Of a DNA stretch of 64,000 bases, positions 12,880-21,692 are shown piece by piece. The notes under the pieces were generated by a model, which had not been told where the DNA came from, ran no database searches, and was given only the letters and a program-made list of their open reading frames with translations. The stretch covers positions 372,001 through 436,000 of the forward strand of contig JAKZZE010000014.1 of assembly GCA_024220505.1 (NCBI GenBank), read 5' to 3'. Numbering within the stretch: the first letter of the stretch is position 1; each line of letters starts with the position of its first letter. Both the position numbers and the translations under genes were made by a program. The stretch comes from Rhizopus arrhizus (taxonomy: Eukaryota > Mucoromycota > Mucoromycetes > Mucorales > Rhizopodaceae).

Positions 12880-13800
12880 GCTAGTGACCACCGGGCCTTG
12901 TACTGTAGATCAAATAGTAAAAAATAGTAGAGCCTGCTTGATAAGAGAATATAAGATTAGTACGATAAAGATAATTTGACTTCAAAGGACTTGACTTGTT
13001 GTATTTGTAAGAGATTAGAAAGATTTTATATGTAGATCCTTGAAGATATTCTTTTTATTGTAAATAAAAATAAAATTGAAGTTATTTCAGAAGTAAAATA
13101 AAATCGAAAAGTAAAAGGATAAAAGAATATTTATATGGTTGTGGTTTTTTTGTATTTTTCTATTTCTGAACTTTTTTGTTTATCTTCAGGGACTGAGATA
13201 TCCCCTACGACTGAGGTCTTTCCTAGGACTGATGCCCCTCCTAGTGTTACTTTGTTGGATGTCTTGTAGGTTAGTGTGTTAATTGGGTAAAATTTTCTTG
13301 TAGAGCTTGATTTTAAGGTCAAGATTGCCTTGTAAGTTGTTGTTTTATATAGAATTTAAGTGGATGCTTGATGAGTAGTGACCACCAGATCTTTTATATA
13401 AGATCAATGCGACGTTTCTTGGTAAAATGATATAAAAAGAACAGTGAAATAAGAGATCAGGAGCTTTTATGAGTAAGTTAGCCTGCTTTATTGAGTTAAG
13501 TATATAAAAAAACCTGACTAATTTTTCTTCCTTGACTGAGTGGTTGTGATATATATAATAATTTTTTTTTTGACTTTTTTCACATTTTGACTTCTTTCAT
13601 TTCTGCTTCGTGTTGTAACTTGTTAGTACTTGGGATTTGGATTGTATTAAAGTGTTGTAGATTTGTTTAATAAGAGGTTAGAAGCCTTGAATGACTTGAG
13701 TTTGATTAACTTGACTGAACGTTTAACAGTTCTTTTGATAAAGTAATTTGGTTTTAAGTAGTGACCACCAGATCTTTATAGATCAATGAGGTTAAGAGTA
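12880..13800. repeat. Three dispersed copies of an AGTGACCACC motif
   Basis: A related 30-35-bp motif starts at about 12885, 13377 and 13760. Copies 2 and 3 share AGTGACCACCAGATCTTT followed by a complementary AAGATCAAT or TAGATCAAT, so each can form a short hairpin. Copy 1 is diverged. The intervening sequence is gene-free except for a short broken frame near 13185-13275. Function unknown. Confidence 0.55.
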
Positions 13801-14225
13801 AGATTGTTTAATAAAAGATAAAAATAAAAGGGATCTTTCTTGATTAATGATAACTTAGGTATCAGATCAGAAAGAATAAGTAAAATAAAAAGAAAAGAAA
13901 AGGTAATTGTGACCCAATAAGAAGAGATTGCTTTTTAAGCGCAAGAAGATTTTGTTTTATTGAATGTCTGTTATTTTGTTCAAAATATTCATCTTATTTA
14001 TATAAAAAATATGGGGTGCCTATTGTCTCTTGTCCTGAACTGTAAATTAAAGTTCATGTTCTTCATCCAAACTGTAATTGTACATGTTTGTATCGGGGAC
14101 TAAATCATTGTTCGTGTTACAGTGTAATCTCTTTACTGGCTACTATGGTCACAACAGCATAGACGTTTCGTTGAATGATTGAGCTTCAACAAAAGAATTC
14201 GGTTCAACGTTTATCCGGAAAGCTA

Positions 14226-14233
14226 GAAAAAAA
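14226..14233 (-). terminator. Pol III T-run terminator of tRNA-Val
   Basis: Immediately 3' of the tRNA discriminator base on the minus strand is a T7 run, the normal RNA polymerase III stop signal. Confidence 0.8.
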
Positions 14234-14307
14234 TGATCCCGTCCGGGTTCGAACCGAAGACCTTCGCCGTGTAAAGGCGACGCGATGACCAACTACGCCA
14301 CAGGACC
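14234..14307 (-). tRNA. tRNA-Val (UAC anticodon)
   Basis: Folds as a full cloverleaf on the minus strand. The acceptor GGTCCTG pairs with CGGGATC (G-U allowed), the anticodon stem TCGCC pairs with GGCGA, and the loop TTTACAC gives anticodon TAC. The T-arm loop is TTCGAAC. No intron. A run of seven T follows the 3' end (about 14227-14233) as a pol III terminator. Its 5' end lies only 9 bp from the left LTR of the Ty3-like element. Confidence 0.93.
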
Positions 14308-14316
14308 ATTGCATGA

Positions 14317-15022
14317 TGACGAAGTCGGATTTTGGTCGATGATCGCCTTTGATTCCTTTTTGATTTTTAAAGCTTATTTTGTATTCAAAAGATACTCCTT
14401 TTCATGGCGATTCGAATGGTATGCTTTTCGGTGTGGTTGGATAACTCTAACAGACGTTATTGAAGAAAATGTAAAAGAAAATAAGGGGAAAGGAAAATAA
14501 TCAGCTTCACCGCATCGGGAATTGAAAAGACACACGTCACAATTGGCCGACATTATTTTTCTTACCTATTATTTTCTATCCCTCATAGGATACATCAAGA
14601 AGACGATCTCTGGACGCATTATTCACCCAATGTGCCAGCACACTAAACAGAAAAGAACACCATTAAAATCAACATGAAGACGAATACTCAATTGATACAT
14701 CATATACTTTATTTATCAAAAATCACCATAATCCTCTTTACAATTGTATATTTTCCCCAATTACCTTTATATTAATATGTTATTCCAAAGTATCTATTGT
14801 TGTAAAGTAATAAACAAATCACTTTCTTCCCGCTAAAATTAATTTTGGGTGCCGAGTAAATTCTTTTTGCACGTTCAAGCAATTGAAGTCAAGAACTAGT
14901 TTATATTGTTAACTTTGTTGTTATTGTACATTAATAGTCTTTACAGTCTTCTATTAATTGGTTTCTGTTATCACTTCACCGTATAGCGAAACTAGACATA
15001 ACATACATATTAGCAACTGTCA
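14317..15022 (+). repeat. Left LTR (706 bp)
   Basis: Starts TGACGAAGTC and ends AACTGTCA. Matches 20987-21692 base for base at a constant 6670-bp offset in the reading done here. Contains the element promoter and polyadenylation signals by family role; individual sites were not resolved. Confidence 0.95.
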
Positions 15023-15026
15023 TTTT

Positions 15027-15047
15027 TGGTCCGGCCTACCAGATTCG
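15027..15047 (+). other. Primer binding site of the Ty3-like element
   Basis: Four bases after the left LTR lies TGGTCCGGCCTACCAGATTC. Its complement ends in CCA and reads as the acceptor and T-stem 3' half of a tRNA, including TTCGAAT in T-loop position. It is therefore a tRNA-primed PBS. The primer is not the initiator tRNA used by yeast Ty3 as far as recognisable; its identity is unresolved. Confidence 0.75.
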
Positions 15048-15417
15048 TGTCAAGATAATCACTCGATCAAGTCTCTAGGTGTAGGTGTAATATTAGATTT
15101 GTGTAATTTTTTTTTTTTTCCTGTGTCTCTAGTATTGTATTTTTGTTAATTTTTTTTTTTTTTTTCTTTTTTTTCCTTTCTTTACTTGTGATTACCCTTC
15201 TTCACCGTTTGTTAATCCAAGGGCCCCTTGTTTCTCTTTTTTTTATTGTATTGGCCAGGAAAACTTTTCATTGCTTCTATTTTTATATTTTTTTTTTTTG
15301 GTACCTGTTGTAAAATTTTTTTTTTGACATTAGTGATCTTTCTGTTTAATTTTAATTTGAATTTTTTTTTTTTTTTGTAACCTATTACACAAAATCGATA
15401 ATCACCCTTTTGATAAT
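15048..15417 (+). other. Retrotransposon leader, T-rich
   Basis: About 370 bp between the PBS and gag ATG, dominated by long T runs (15108-15119, 15151-15165, 15361-15376). No conserved open frame. Probably untranslated leader and packaging region. Confidence 0.6.
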
Positions 15418-16401
15418 ATGGCTTACAATTCTAATAATGATGATGGTCTTTTGGAGACTACAAGAAGTCCTTTCGCTCCTGGTCAACAGACGCATGGTGG
15501 CAAGAAGATATTGCGTTTCCTTAACGATCCAAGGAATTTCTCTGGTGAAATAGAGAATAATGGCGGTCGTTTAGAAGGTTTGTCTGCTGCTGCTCTAACC
15601 TGGTGGAAAAGGATGGACAGGATCCGTGTGTCTGCGGACCTGTCAGATGAAGAAATTCTGCTGGTGGCTGGTGATCACCTTACCGGCAAGGCAGAATTGT
15701 GGTGGAACGTTCTGGGGTTCCAATACCAAACATGGGCAGAGTTTTCTGCTGCTTTCAAGAAGCAGTATGCTGCTGATCAAGAAGATGTTTGGTGGCAGGA
15801 ACTCTACAGCTTGAAACAGCGTGCTGGTGAAAGCATCGATGACCTCTCGTTGAGAATGAGGGAGCTGTTGGTGTTGTTGAACAATCGAGTGGATAGTTTC
15901 CATGTTCGTGTCTTTTTGGGGGCCATCAACCCTGTCATCGCTTGTGAGATCGAGAAGAGGGATCTCCCTAGAACGTTGGATATGGCCATTGTTGAAGCTA
16001 AAAAGATCGAAAGATCTTTAAACAAATATGGTGCTGGATCCATGGATGGTGTTTCGTTTAGGTCTCTGCCGGTTACAGGTGGTAATCAAGGAGTGGGTGA
16101 GGACAATGTCTCTGTGTCCACCATGACAGCCTTAATGAAGGAGCTTGAGCAAATGCGTATCAACATTGTTCAACTCCAGAATGAAAGGCAACGAGGTCCT
16201 TACCCTAGACCTTTTAATACTGGTGCTGTATCAGGATGTTTCTACTGTAAAGAAGAAGGACACCGTAAGGTTGACTGTCCCAAGCTTCGTGGTATGGGAG
16301 GTGTTCCTGTATCAGGAAGTAATGCGGTTCCTCTTGGTGGTGGGTCGAAACCAGAGAAGGGTGAAGTTTCCTTTTCGGGAAAAGACTCGGAGCGTCTGTA
16401 A
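15418..16401 (+). CDS. gag: Gag-like capsid/nucleocapsid polyprotein
   Basis: Ty3/gypsy gag of 327 residues. The middle holds the retrotransposon gag core (Trp-rich segment near residues 60-110 with TWWKRMDR and ELWWNVLG), followed by a Gln/Arg-rich linker. A single CCHC zinc knuckle begins at C274 (C-x2-C-x4-H-x4-C, CFYCKEEGHRKVDC) for RNA binding. The ATG at 15418 is the first after the leader. The frame ends at a TAA at 16399-16401, 18 bases after the heptamer GGGAAAA, where a -1 shift would enter pol. Confidence 0.92.
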   Translation: MAYNSNNDDGLLETTRSPFAPGQQTHGGKKILRFLNDPRNFSGEIENNGGRLEGLSAAALTWWKRMDRIRVSADLSDEEILLVAGDHLTGKAELWWNVLGFQYQTWAEFSAAFKKQYAADQEDVWWQELYSLKQRAGESIDDLSLRMRELLVLLNNRVDSFHVRVFLGAINPVIACEIEKRDLPRTLDMAIVEAKKIERSLNKYGAGSMDGVSFRSLPVTGGNQGVGEDNVSVSTMTALMKELEQMRINIVQLQNERQRGPYPRPFNTGAVSGCFYCKEEGHRKVDCPKLRGMGGVPVSGSNAVPLGGGSKPEKGEVSFSGKDSERL

Positions 16402-19283
16402 AGGAGGCAACAGGCGCTCTAGAAATGAATAAGTCCTCTAGTTATAATAATCAAGTTCGGATGGTGGATGTGGTGGATGTGAAGGCACAGGAAGTATTTG
16501 CTGCCGAAAAGCGAAGAAACGAGGTCCCTCCTGTGAACCCCTATCCAAGTTCAAGACCAAGAACGAATGGTATACCAGTTGCTGTTCCCACCAGTTCAGC
16601 TTCTGCCTATGGTCATTCGATTCCAGTAGCAGGTCAGTCGATGGGAGAGGCTGCGGGTTTTCCAACTCATCCATCAAGGGTTATCCCTGTGCCAGTGGTG
16701 GATGCACCAAAGAAAAGAGCCCGTGCTAAACCCAGGAAATTAGCAGTACAGACCAGCAAGGTCAACGTTTGGGATGTACTGAGCAGAACCAATGCTGGTG
16801 CTTCGGTGGCTGATCTGTTGGCAGTGGATCGTACGGCTTGCAAGGACCTGGTAGATGGTGTACGTTACCTACGCCAAGGTAAACGAACGGCTGCTATGGG
16901 ATCTACTGGTCCACATCGAAATGGTTCGTCAAGCGTGCCAATGGTAGTCGATACGGTGCAACCCACCGATGCTGATTGGAGTTCTGTTGGTACCGGTGGT
17001 AATGAAGAAGGTTCGTGGTCTGAAGGGTCTTCAGTGGATTTCTCTGTCTCGGATATGGATAGCCAGGTATCATCTGTTTATAGATATCCATACAGCCTCG
17101 ACAACATGAAAGGTAGTTCTCCTTTTAAAGGCTTGGTGTCTATAAATGGACGTACCGTGGAATGTGTCTTCGATTCTGGTGCCAGTGTCAGTGTGATCAG
17201 TGGTGGTCTAGCTAGTAAGTTGGGGCTAGTGCCAAGCAATGATGAGTTGTGGCTGTCTGGTTTTGATAGTAGAACTGCTGGTAAACCATCGAAGGTGGTT
17301 GTCGATGTGCCTGTTGTCATCTCTGGGTGTTTAAGACCTGAACATATGTGTATCCTGGAGAGAACAGACCAGTACCGTGAAAGGGAATTGTGTTTGCTCG
17401 GTGTGACCTGGTTCAAGGCTTATGGTATCCAACCTCGGATTGGTGCTGCCGAGATCCATATACCAACCAGTCGTGGTATAGTAGTCCACAAGGGCTATAC
17501 TGAAGCTAGACAAGTAGGTACTAGCAAGCAAGACATGTTGGGAAAGAAGGAAAGGAAGGTCCACTTCATGGAACGACGAGTTGAATCAAGACCTGAGAGA
17601 CTGTCGATGGTGGAGTCCGGTCTTCCTTTTGAAAATAAAGATGTGAAGGTCGAGGAGAGCACAGAGGTGTATGCTGTCAGCATATCTGTGGTCAGTAATG
17701 GTGCTCCCGGATCCTCAAATAGTTTGGATGTAGTCGATCAGACTAGGATTCAACAAGGGCGCGATTTGGTTGAATCGTACGAGGAAGGCATCTTTGACAA
17801 GTTGTCTGATGACGAAGATGATGACGAAGCAATGGTTCCCGAAGAAATGAAAGAAATGGTGGAGTCAAGGTTTGCGGACTGCTTTGTAGAAAATTCGGGC
17901 CTGGGTAAGGTGAAGGGCTTCGAACACAAGATCGTCCTAAAGCCTGACGCTACCCCAGTGCGCTCTGTACCGTTTCGATTGACGTGGGAAGAGAACGAGT
18001 TCTTGGAGAAGGAACTGAACAGTATGCTGGAACTGGGGATAATTAGACCGTCCAAGTCAGGCGCATACTCTTCTCCCTGTTTCTTTGTCAAGAAAAAGGA
18101 TGGCAGCCGTAGGATGGTACTAGATTACCGAAAGCTTAATCAAATGACTGTATCAAATGCGTATCCCTTACCTTTGATTTCAGAATTGTTGGATTCGTTG
18201 GGTGGTGCCAAGTTTTTCACTACGATGGATATGGCTTTCGGTTATTGGCAAGTTCCCATGGCTGAGGATTCGATAGAGAAAACTGGTTTTGTGACAAAGA
18301 AAGGAATTTATGAATTCTTGGTTATGCCGTTTGGATTGACATCTGCACCCTCTACCTTCCAAGCCATGATGAACTCTATTCTGGGTGAGTATATTGGTAA
18401 GTTCTGTTTGGTGTTCATTGATGATGTGTTGATCTTTGGTGGTGATTCCCTGACGGAGCATAGTGCCTTGGTTGAAAAGGTGTTGATCAAGTGCAAAGAG
18501 GCTGGTTTAAAGCTGAAGAAGAAGAAATGTTCGTGGGGTCAGTCCTCGGTGTCTTATTTGGGTCACGAAGTTACATCGGATGGTTTAAAGCCTAGTGATC
18601 ACAATGTTAATAAGATCGTTAAGTTTGACACGCCCAAGAATGTTGGAGAAGTAAGGTCTTACCTTGGCTTGTGTAGCTATTACCGTGCGTTCTGTCCAAA
18701 TTTTGCAAGTGTGGCAGCTCCGTTACAGAAGTTGGTAAAGAAGAATGTGGCTTTTGTTTGGGGCGAAGAGCAAGAAACAAGTTTTAGGAGGTTTCAAGAA
18801 ATGTTGACGTCGCCTCCTTTGCTTTCGTACCCGGATAGAAGAAAGTACCAAGTGTTGTCCGTAGATGCATCGAAGTCTGGTTTAGGTGCAGTGCTTTCAC
18901 AAGTTACAGATCTGTATTCATTGGCGAATGAACAAGTTATATCGTATGCTTCAAGGTCATTACGTGGTGCTGAAACCAATTACGCGATCACACATTTAGA
19001 AGCTCTTGCAGTTGTATGGGGTGTTCAGCATTATCGTCATTTCTTGTTAGGTCGCAAATTCGTCTTGATCACAGATCATTCTGCTTTGAGATATGTTTTT
19101 CAACCTGTCAAGTCTACCCCAAAATTGTCAAGATGGGCTGCCTGTTTGATGGAGTATGACTATATTTTGAGATATAGACCTGGTAATGCTAACCCAGCAG
19201 ATGCGTTGTCAAGACTTCCAGTTGTAGAAAACGAACGAAATAGTGGGACTGACGAGCAAGATGAAACTCCTGAAGCGAATTGA
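16368..19283 (+). CDS. pol: Pol polyprotein: protease, reverse transcriptase, RNase H
   Basis: Makes and degrades the element's RNA/cDNA intermediates. After a variable linker the aspartic protease motif FDSGASVSVIS appears near 17170-17200. The RT core follows, with MDMAFGYWQV, MPFGLTSAPSTFQ and the catalytic FIDDVLIF (near 18410-18435, an F variant of YxDD). RNase H begins at LSVDASKSGLGAVLS (near 18850-18900) and ends with PADALSRLP, the usual tether to integrase. An in-frame ATG exists at 16425, but the frame is open upstream to about 16365 and overlaps gag, so entry by -1 frameshift is preferred. The frame ends at TGA 19281-19283 without reaching integrase, which is unusual. Confidence 0.93.
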   Translation, partial: FLFGKRLGASVKEATGALEMNKSSSYNNQVRMVDVVDVKAQEVFAAEKRRNEVPPVNPYPSSRPRTNGIPVAVPTSSASAYGHSIPVAGQSMGEAAGFPTHPSRVIPVPVVDAPKKRARAKPRKLAVQTSKVNVWDVLSRTNAGASVADLLAVDRTACKDLVDGVRYLRQGKRTAAMGSTGPHRNGSSSVPMVVDTVQPTDADWSSVGTGGNEEGSWSEGSSVDFSVSDMDSQVSSVYRYPYSLDNMKGSSPFKGLVSINGRTVECVFDSGASVSVISGGLASKLGLVPSNDELWLSGFDSRTAGKPSKVVVDVPVVISGCLRPEHMCILERTDQYRERELCLLGVTWFKAYGIQPRIGAAEIHIPTSRGIVVHKGYTEARQVGTSKQDMLGKKERKVHFMERRVESRPERLSMVESGLPFENKDVKVEESTEVYAVSISVVSNGAPGSSNSLDVVDQTRIQQGRDLVESYEEGIFDKLSDDEDDDEAMVPEEMKEMVESRFADCFVENSGLGKVKGFEHKIVLKPDATPVRSVPFRLTWEENEFLEKELNSMLELGIIRPSKSGAYSSPCFFVKKKDGSRRMVLDYRKLNQMTVSNAYPLPLISELLDSLGGAKFFTTMDMAFGYWQVPMAEDSIEKTGFVTKKGIYEFLVMPFGLTSAPSTFQAMMNSILGEYIGKFCLVFIDDVLIFGGDSLTEHSALVEKVLIKCKEAGLKLKKKKCSWGQSSVSYLGHEVTSDGLKPSDHNVNKIVKFDTPKNVGEVRSYLGLCSYYRAFCPNFASVAAPLQKLVKKNVAFVWGEEQETSFRRFQEMLTSPPLLSYPDRRKYQVLSVDASKSGLGAVLSQVTDLYSLANEQVISYASRSLRGAETNYAITHLEALAVVWGVQHYRHFLLGRKFVLITDHSALRYVFQPVKSTPKLSRWAACLMEYDYILRYRPGNANPADALSRLPVVENERNSGTDEQDETPEAN
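16377..16383 (+). promoter_or_regulatory. Candidate -1 ribosomal frameshift site (GGGAAAA)
   Basis: In the gag frame this reads G GGA AAA, the canonical X XXY YYZ slippery form. The pol frame is exactly -1 to gag and is open from just after a TGA at about 16362-16364, so slippage here yields a continuous Gag-Pol fusion. A downstream stimulatory fold was not evaluated. Confidence 0.7.
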
Positions 19284-19614
19284 GGAAGTTTATTGGTGTT
19301 CATTAGATATATTTATAGATGTTAAAATTTTTTTTTTTGGAAAGGAGGGACAGAGGTTCTTTCGCACTCTTATCACTTTTTTTGGGCTTGCCTAATTTTA
19401 CCTTTATTTTTTACTTCATTCTTCCCCTTTTTATTTTGTTACAACCCTTCACTCTTGTTTATCTTTAATTGATCAAGGTTTCTTTGAATAAAAGTTTTTG
19501 TCCAGATCAACTATAGTGGTAGTGATTAGTCCTTAGCTCATCCTTGGGATAATCATATAAATATACAAGACTTCCCTTTCTTTTTATAATTCTACGGTTG
19601 GTATTTACTTCAAG
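19284..19614 (+). other. Non-coding gap between RNase H and integrase frames
   Basis: 331 bp with stops in every frame, T-rich in the middle and with AT-rich TATA-like sequence (about 19555-19565) ahead of the integrase ATG. Could be an intron (a pyrimidine-rich stretch ends in TTCAAG just before the ATG), a separate promoter/leader, or decay. The sequence does not decide. Confidence 0.4.
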
Positions 19615-20943
19615 ATGCCTATGTCTTTTGCATGGTTTGTGGCTATCTATCGTCACCTAGTTGATGGCACTTATCCTTCTGGTTGTACTGATGCTAATGA
19701 AAAAAGAAGAATTAAATATCAAGCCAAAAAGTACTTTGTCGATGGTGATCGCTTACTTGAGATGGGTACGGGAAGAGAAGTGGTTCATGAAGGGAATGCA
19801 GTGGAAATAATTCGAATGGTACATGGTGAAGGTCATTTGGGTGTTGTCAACACTGTCAAGAAATTGTTGTTAGGGTATGTGTGCACAGAAGCAAGAGAAA
19901 TTGTGGCTGAGGTGGTCAAAACTTGTGAAACATGCCAATTTCGTGCAAGAGTAGATCGTTCGCGGCACAATCCAGGTTACATTGTCAAGACGCCCCGACA
20001 CCCCTTCTTCATGGTTGGTTGTGATGCGGTGGGTCCTCTTACTCAAACTGCTAGGGGTAACAAGTACATCCTAGTAGCCACTGATTACTTGACAAGATGG
20101 CCCATGGCTTTGGCTGTTCCTGAGATAAATGCGGTCACTACTCAAAAATTTTTGTATGATGAAATTGTAGCTCAGTACGGTGTCCCAAATTACCTGTTGA
20201 CTGATCGGGGAAGTAATTTTGTGGCAACGCTGGTCCATGAGTTTTTGGCGAAGATTGGTTGCAAGCACATTACTACCACTAGCTGGAGACCAAACTGTAA
20301 TGGTGCTTGTGAAAGATTGAATCAGACGCTGTGTAGAACGATTGCTAAATTAGCGCGTGATGAAGACAAGATCCATCAATGGGATAATTACATTGCGTCC
20401 GCTCTTTTAGCAATTAGAACGATGAAGAATTCGGCTACTGGCGTTACTCCTGCTTTTCTCTTGTATGGATATGAATTTATGACGCCAGTGATATGGATGG
20501 CTCCCAGAGAAGATTTCGTGGAAGACGATTGGGAGGAAACCATCAAGGAAAGGGCGATTATGATTCAAGAGAAATTGAAGGAAGCCAGGGAGCATGCGCG
20601 CATGAAGTCTGATGAAAAGAAGAAAAAGGAAAAAGCTGTGTACGATAGAACCGTTGGTTTTCGTAAGCAGTTTGAAGTAGGAGAAGAAGTGTTGATGAAG
20701 GACATGTTGCCTGCAAGCAAGTTTGCTGACAAGTGGATTGGTCCTTTCCGTGTGTTGAAAGTCAACAAAAATGGTACGTACCATTTAGTGGGCTCAAATA
20801 GTCGGAAGCTCGACGGTGCCGTGAATGGCGATAAGTTGACTGCATTTCATAATGCAAAGTTGATGGTTCCTGATGTCACGGTGACAAGAGCTCAACAGCA
20901 GTTCAAGTCTTGGGTGGCAAGGTTTAGCACTGTGCCCAGTTAG
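19615..20943 (+). CDS. Ty3/gypsy integrase in its own frame
   Basis: 442-residue frame encoding the integrase that inserts the cDNA. The N-terminal HHCC zinc module is visible as a His pair around GEGHLG and CETCQF. The catalytic triad follows as VGCDAVG, LTDRGSN and NGACERLNQ; the last two acidic residues are separated by 35 residues (DD35E). The C-terminal part has the GPFRVLKV-type GPY/F module and no chromodomain. In most Ty3/gypsy elements integrase is fused to RNase H; here it is split off by 331 bp. No lesion inside the frame. Confidence 0.93.
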   Translation: MPMSFAWFVAIYRHLVDGTYPSGCTDANEKRRIKYQAKKYFVDGDRLLEMGTGREVVHEGNAVEIIRMVHGEGHLGVVNTVKKLLLGYVCTEAREIVAEVVKTCETCQFRARVDRSRHNPGYIVKTPRHPFFMVGCDAVGPLTQTARGNKYILVATDYLTRWPMALAVPEINAVTTQKFLYDEIVAQYGVPNYLLTDRGSNFVATLVHEFLAKIGCKHITTTSWRPNCNGACERLNQTLCRTIAKLARDEDKIHQWDNYIASALLAIRTMKNSATGVTPAFLLYGYEFMTPVIWMAPREDFVEDDWEETIKERAIMIQEKLKEAREHARMKSDEKKKKEKAVYDRTVGFRKQFEVGEEVLMKDMLPASKFADKWIGPFRVLKVNKNGTYHLVGSNSRKLDGAVNGDKLTAFHNAKLMVPDVTVTRAQQQFKSWVARFSTVPS

Positions 20944-20972
20944 AAGAAAATCAAAGAAGATAAGCAAAGGCT

Positions 20973-20982
20973 AGGGGGGAGG
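20973..20982 (+). other. Polypurine tract
   Basis: AGGGGGGAGG, four bases before the right LTR; the expected plus-strand primer for reverse transcription. Confidence 0.75.
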
Positions 20983-20986
20983 TACA

Positions 20987-21692
20987 TGACGAAGTCGGAT
21001 TTTGGTCGATGATCGCCTTTGATTCCTTTTTGATTTTTAAAGCTTATTTTGTATTCAAAAGATACTCCTTTTCATGGCGATTCGAATGGTATGCTTTTCG
21101 GTGTGGTTGGATAACTCTAACAGACGTTATTGAAGAAAATGTAAAAGAAAATAAGGGGAAAGGAAAATAATCAGCTTCACCGCATCGGGAATTGAAAAGA
21201 CACACGTCACAATTGGCCGACATTATTTTTCTTACCTATTATTTTCTATCCCTCATAGGATACATCAAGAAGACGATCTCTGGACGCATTATTCACCCAA
21301 TGTGCCAGCACACTAAACAGAAAAGAACACCATTAAAATCAACATGAAGACGAATACTCAATTGATACATCATATACTTTATTTATCAAAAATCACCATA
21401 ATCCTCTTTACAATTGTATATTTTCCCCAATTACCTTTATATTAATATGTTATTCCAAAGTATCTATTGTTGTAAAGTAATAAACAAATCACTTTCTTCC
21501 CGCTAAAATTAATTTTGGGTGCCGAGTAAATTCTTTTTGCACGTTCAAGCAATTGAAGTCAAGAACTAGTTTATATTGTTAACTTTGTTGTTATTGTACA
21601 TTAATAGTCTTTACAGTCTTCTATTAATTGGTTTCTGTTATCACTTCACCGTATAGCGAAACTAGACATAACATACATATTAGCAACTGTCA
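20987..21692 (+). repeat. Right LTR (706 bp)
   Basis: Reads identical to the left LTR and is followed by ATGA, matching the four bases before the left LTR. Confidence 0.95.

Larger units (their letters stand above)
14317..21692 (+). mobile_element. Complete Ty3/gypsy LTR retrotransposon
   Basis: A 7.4-kb element: LTR (14317-15022), leader, gag, protease-RT-RNase H, integrase, polypurine tract and LTR (20987-21692). Protease-RT-RNaseH-integrase order defines Ty3/gypsy. The 706-bp LTRs begin TG and end CA and read as identical, so insertion was recent. ATGA flanks both ends (14313-14316 and 21693-21696), a probable 4-bp target duplication. Gag and pol are in different frames joined by a -1 slippery site, and integrase is a separate frame after a 331-bp gap. 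The main frames lack internal stops, so it may be active or helped in trans. Confidence 0.95.

Noticed and set aside
14285..14500. 71-residue frame across tRNA and left LTR
   Set aside because: It overlaps the tRNA-Val gene and the LTR start; chance frame.
17078..18496. Several minus-strand frames of 60-113 residues under pol
   Set aside because: Antisense shadows of the pol frame without independent motifs.
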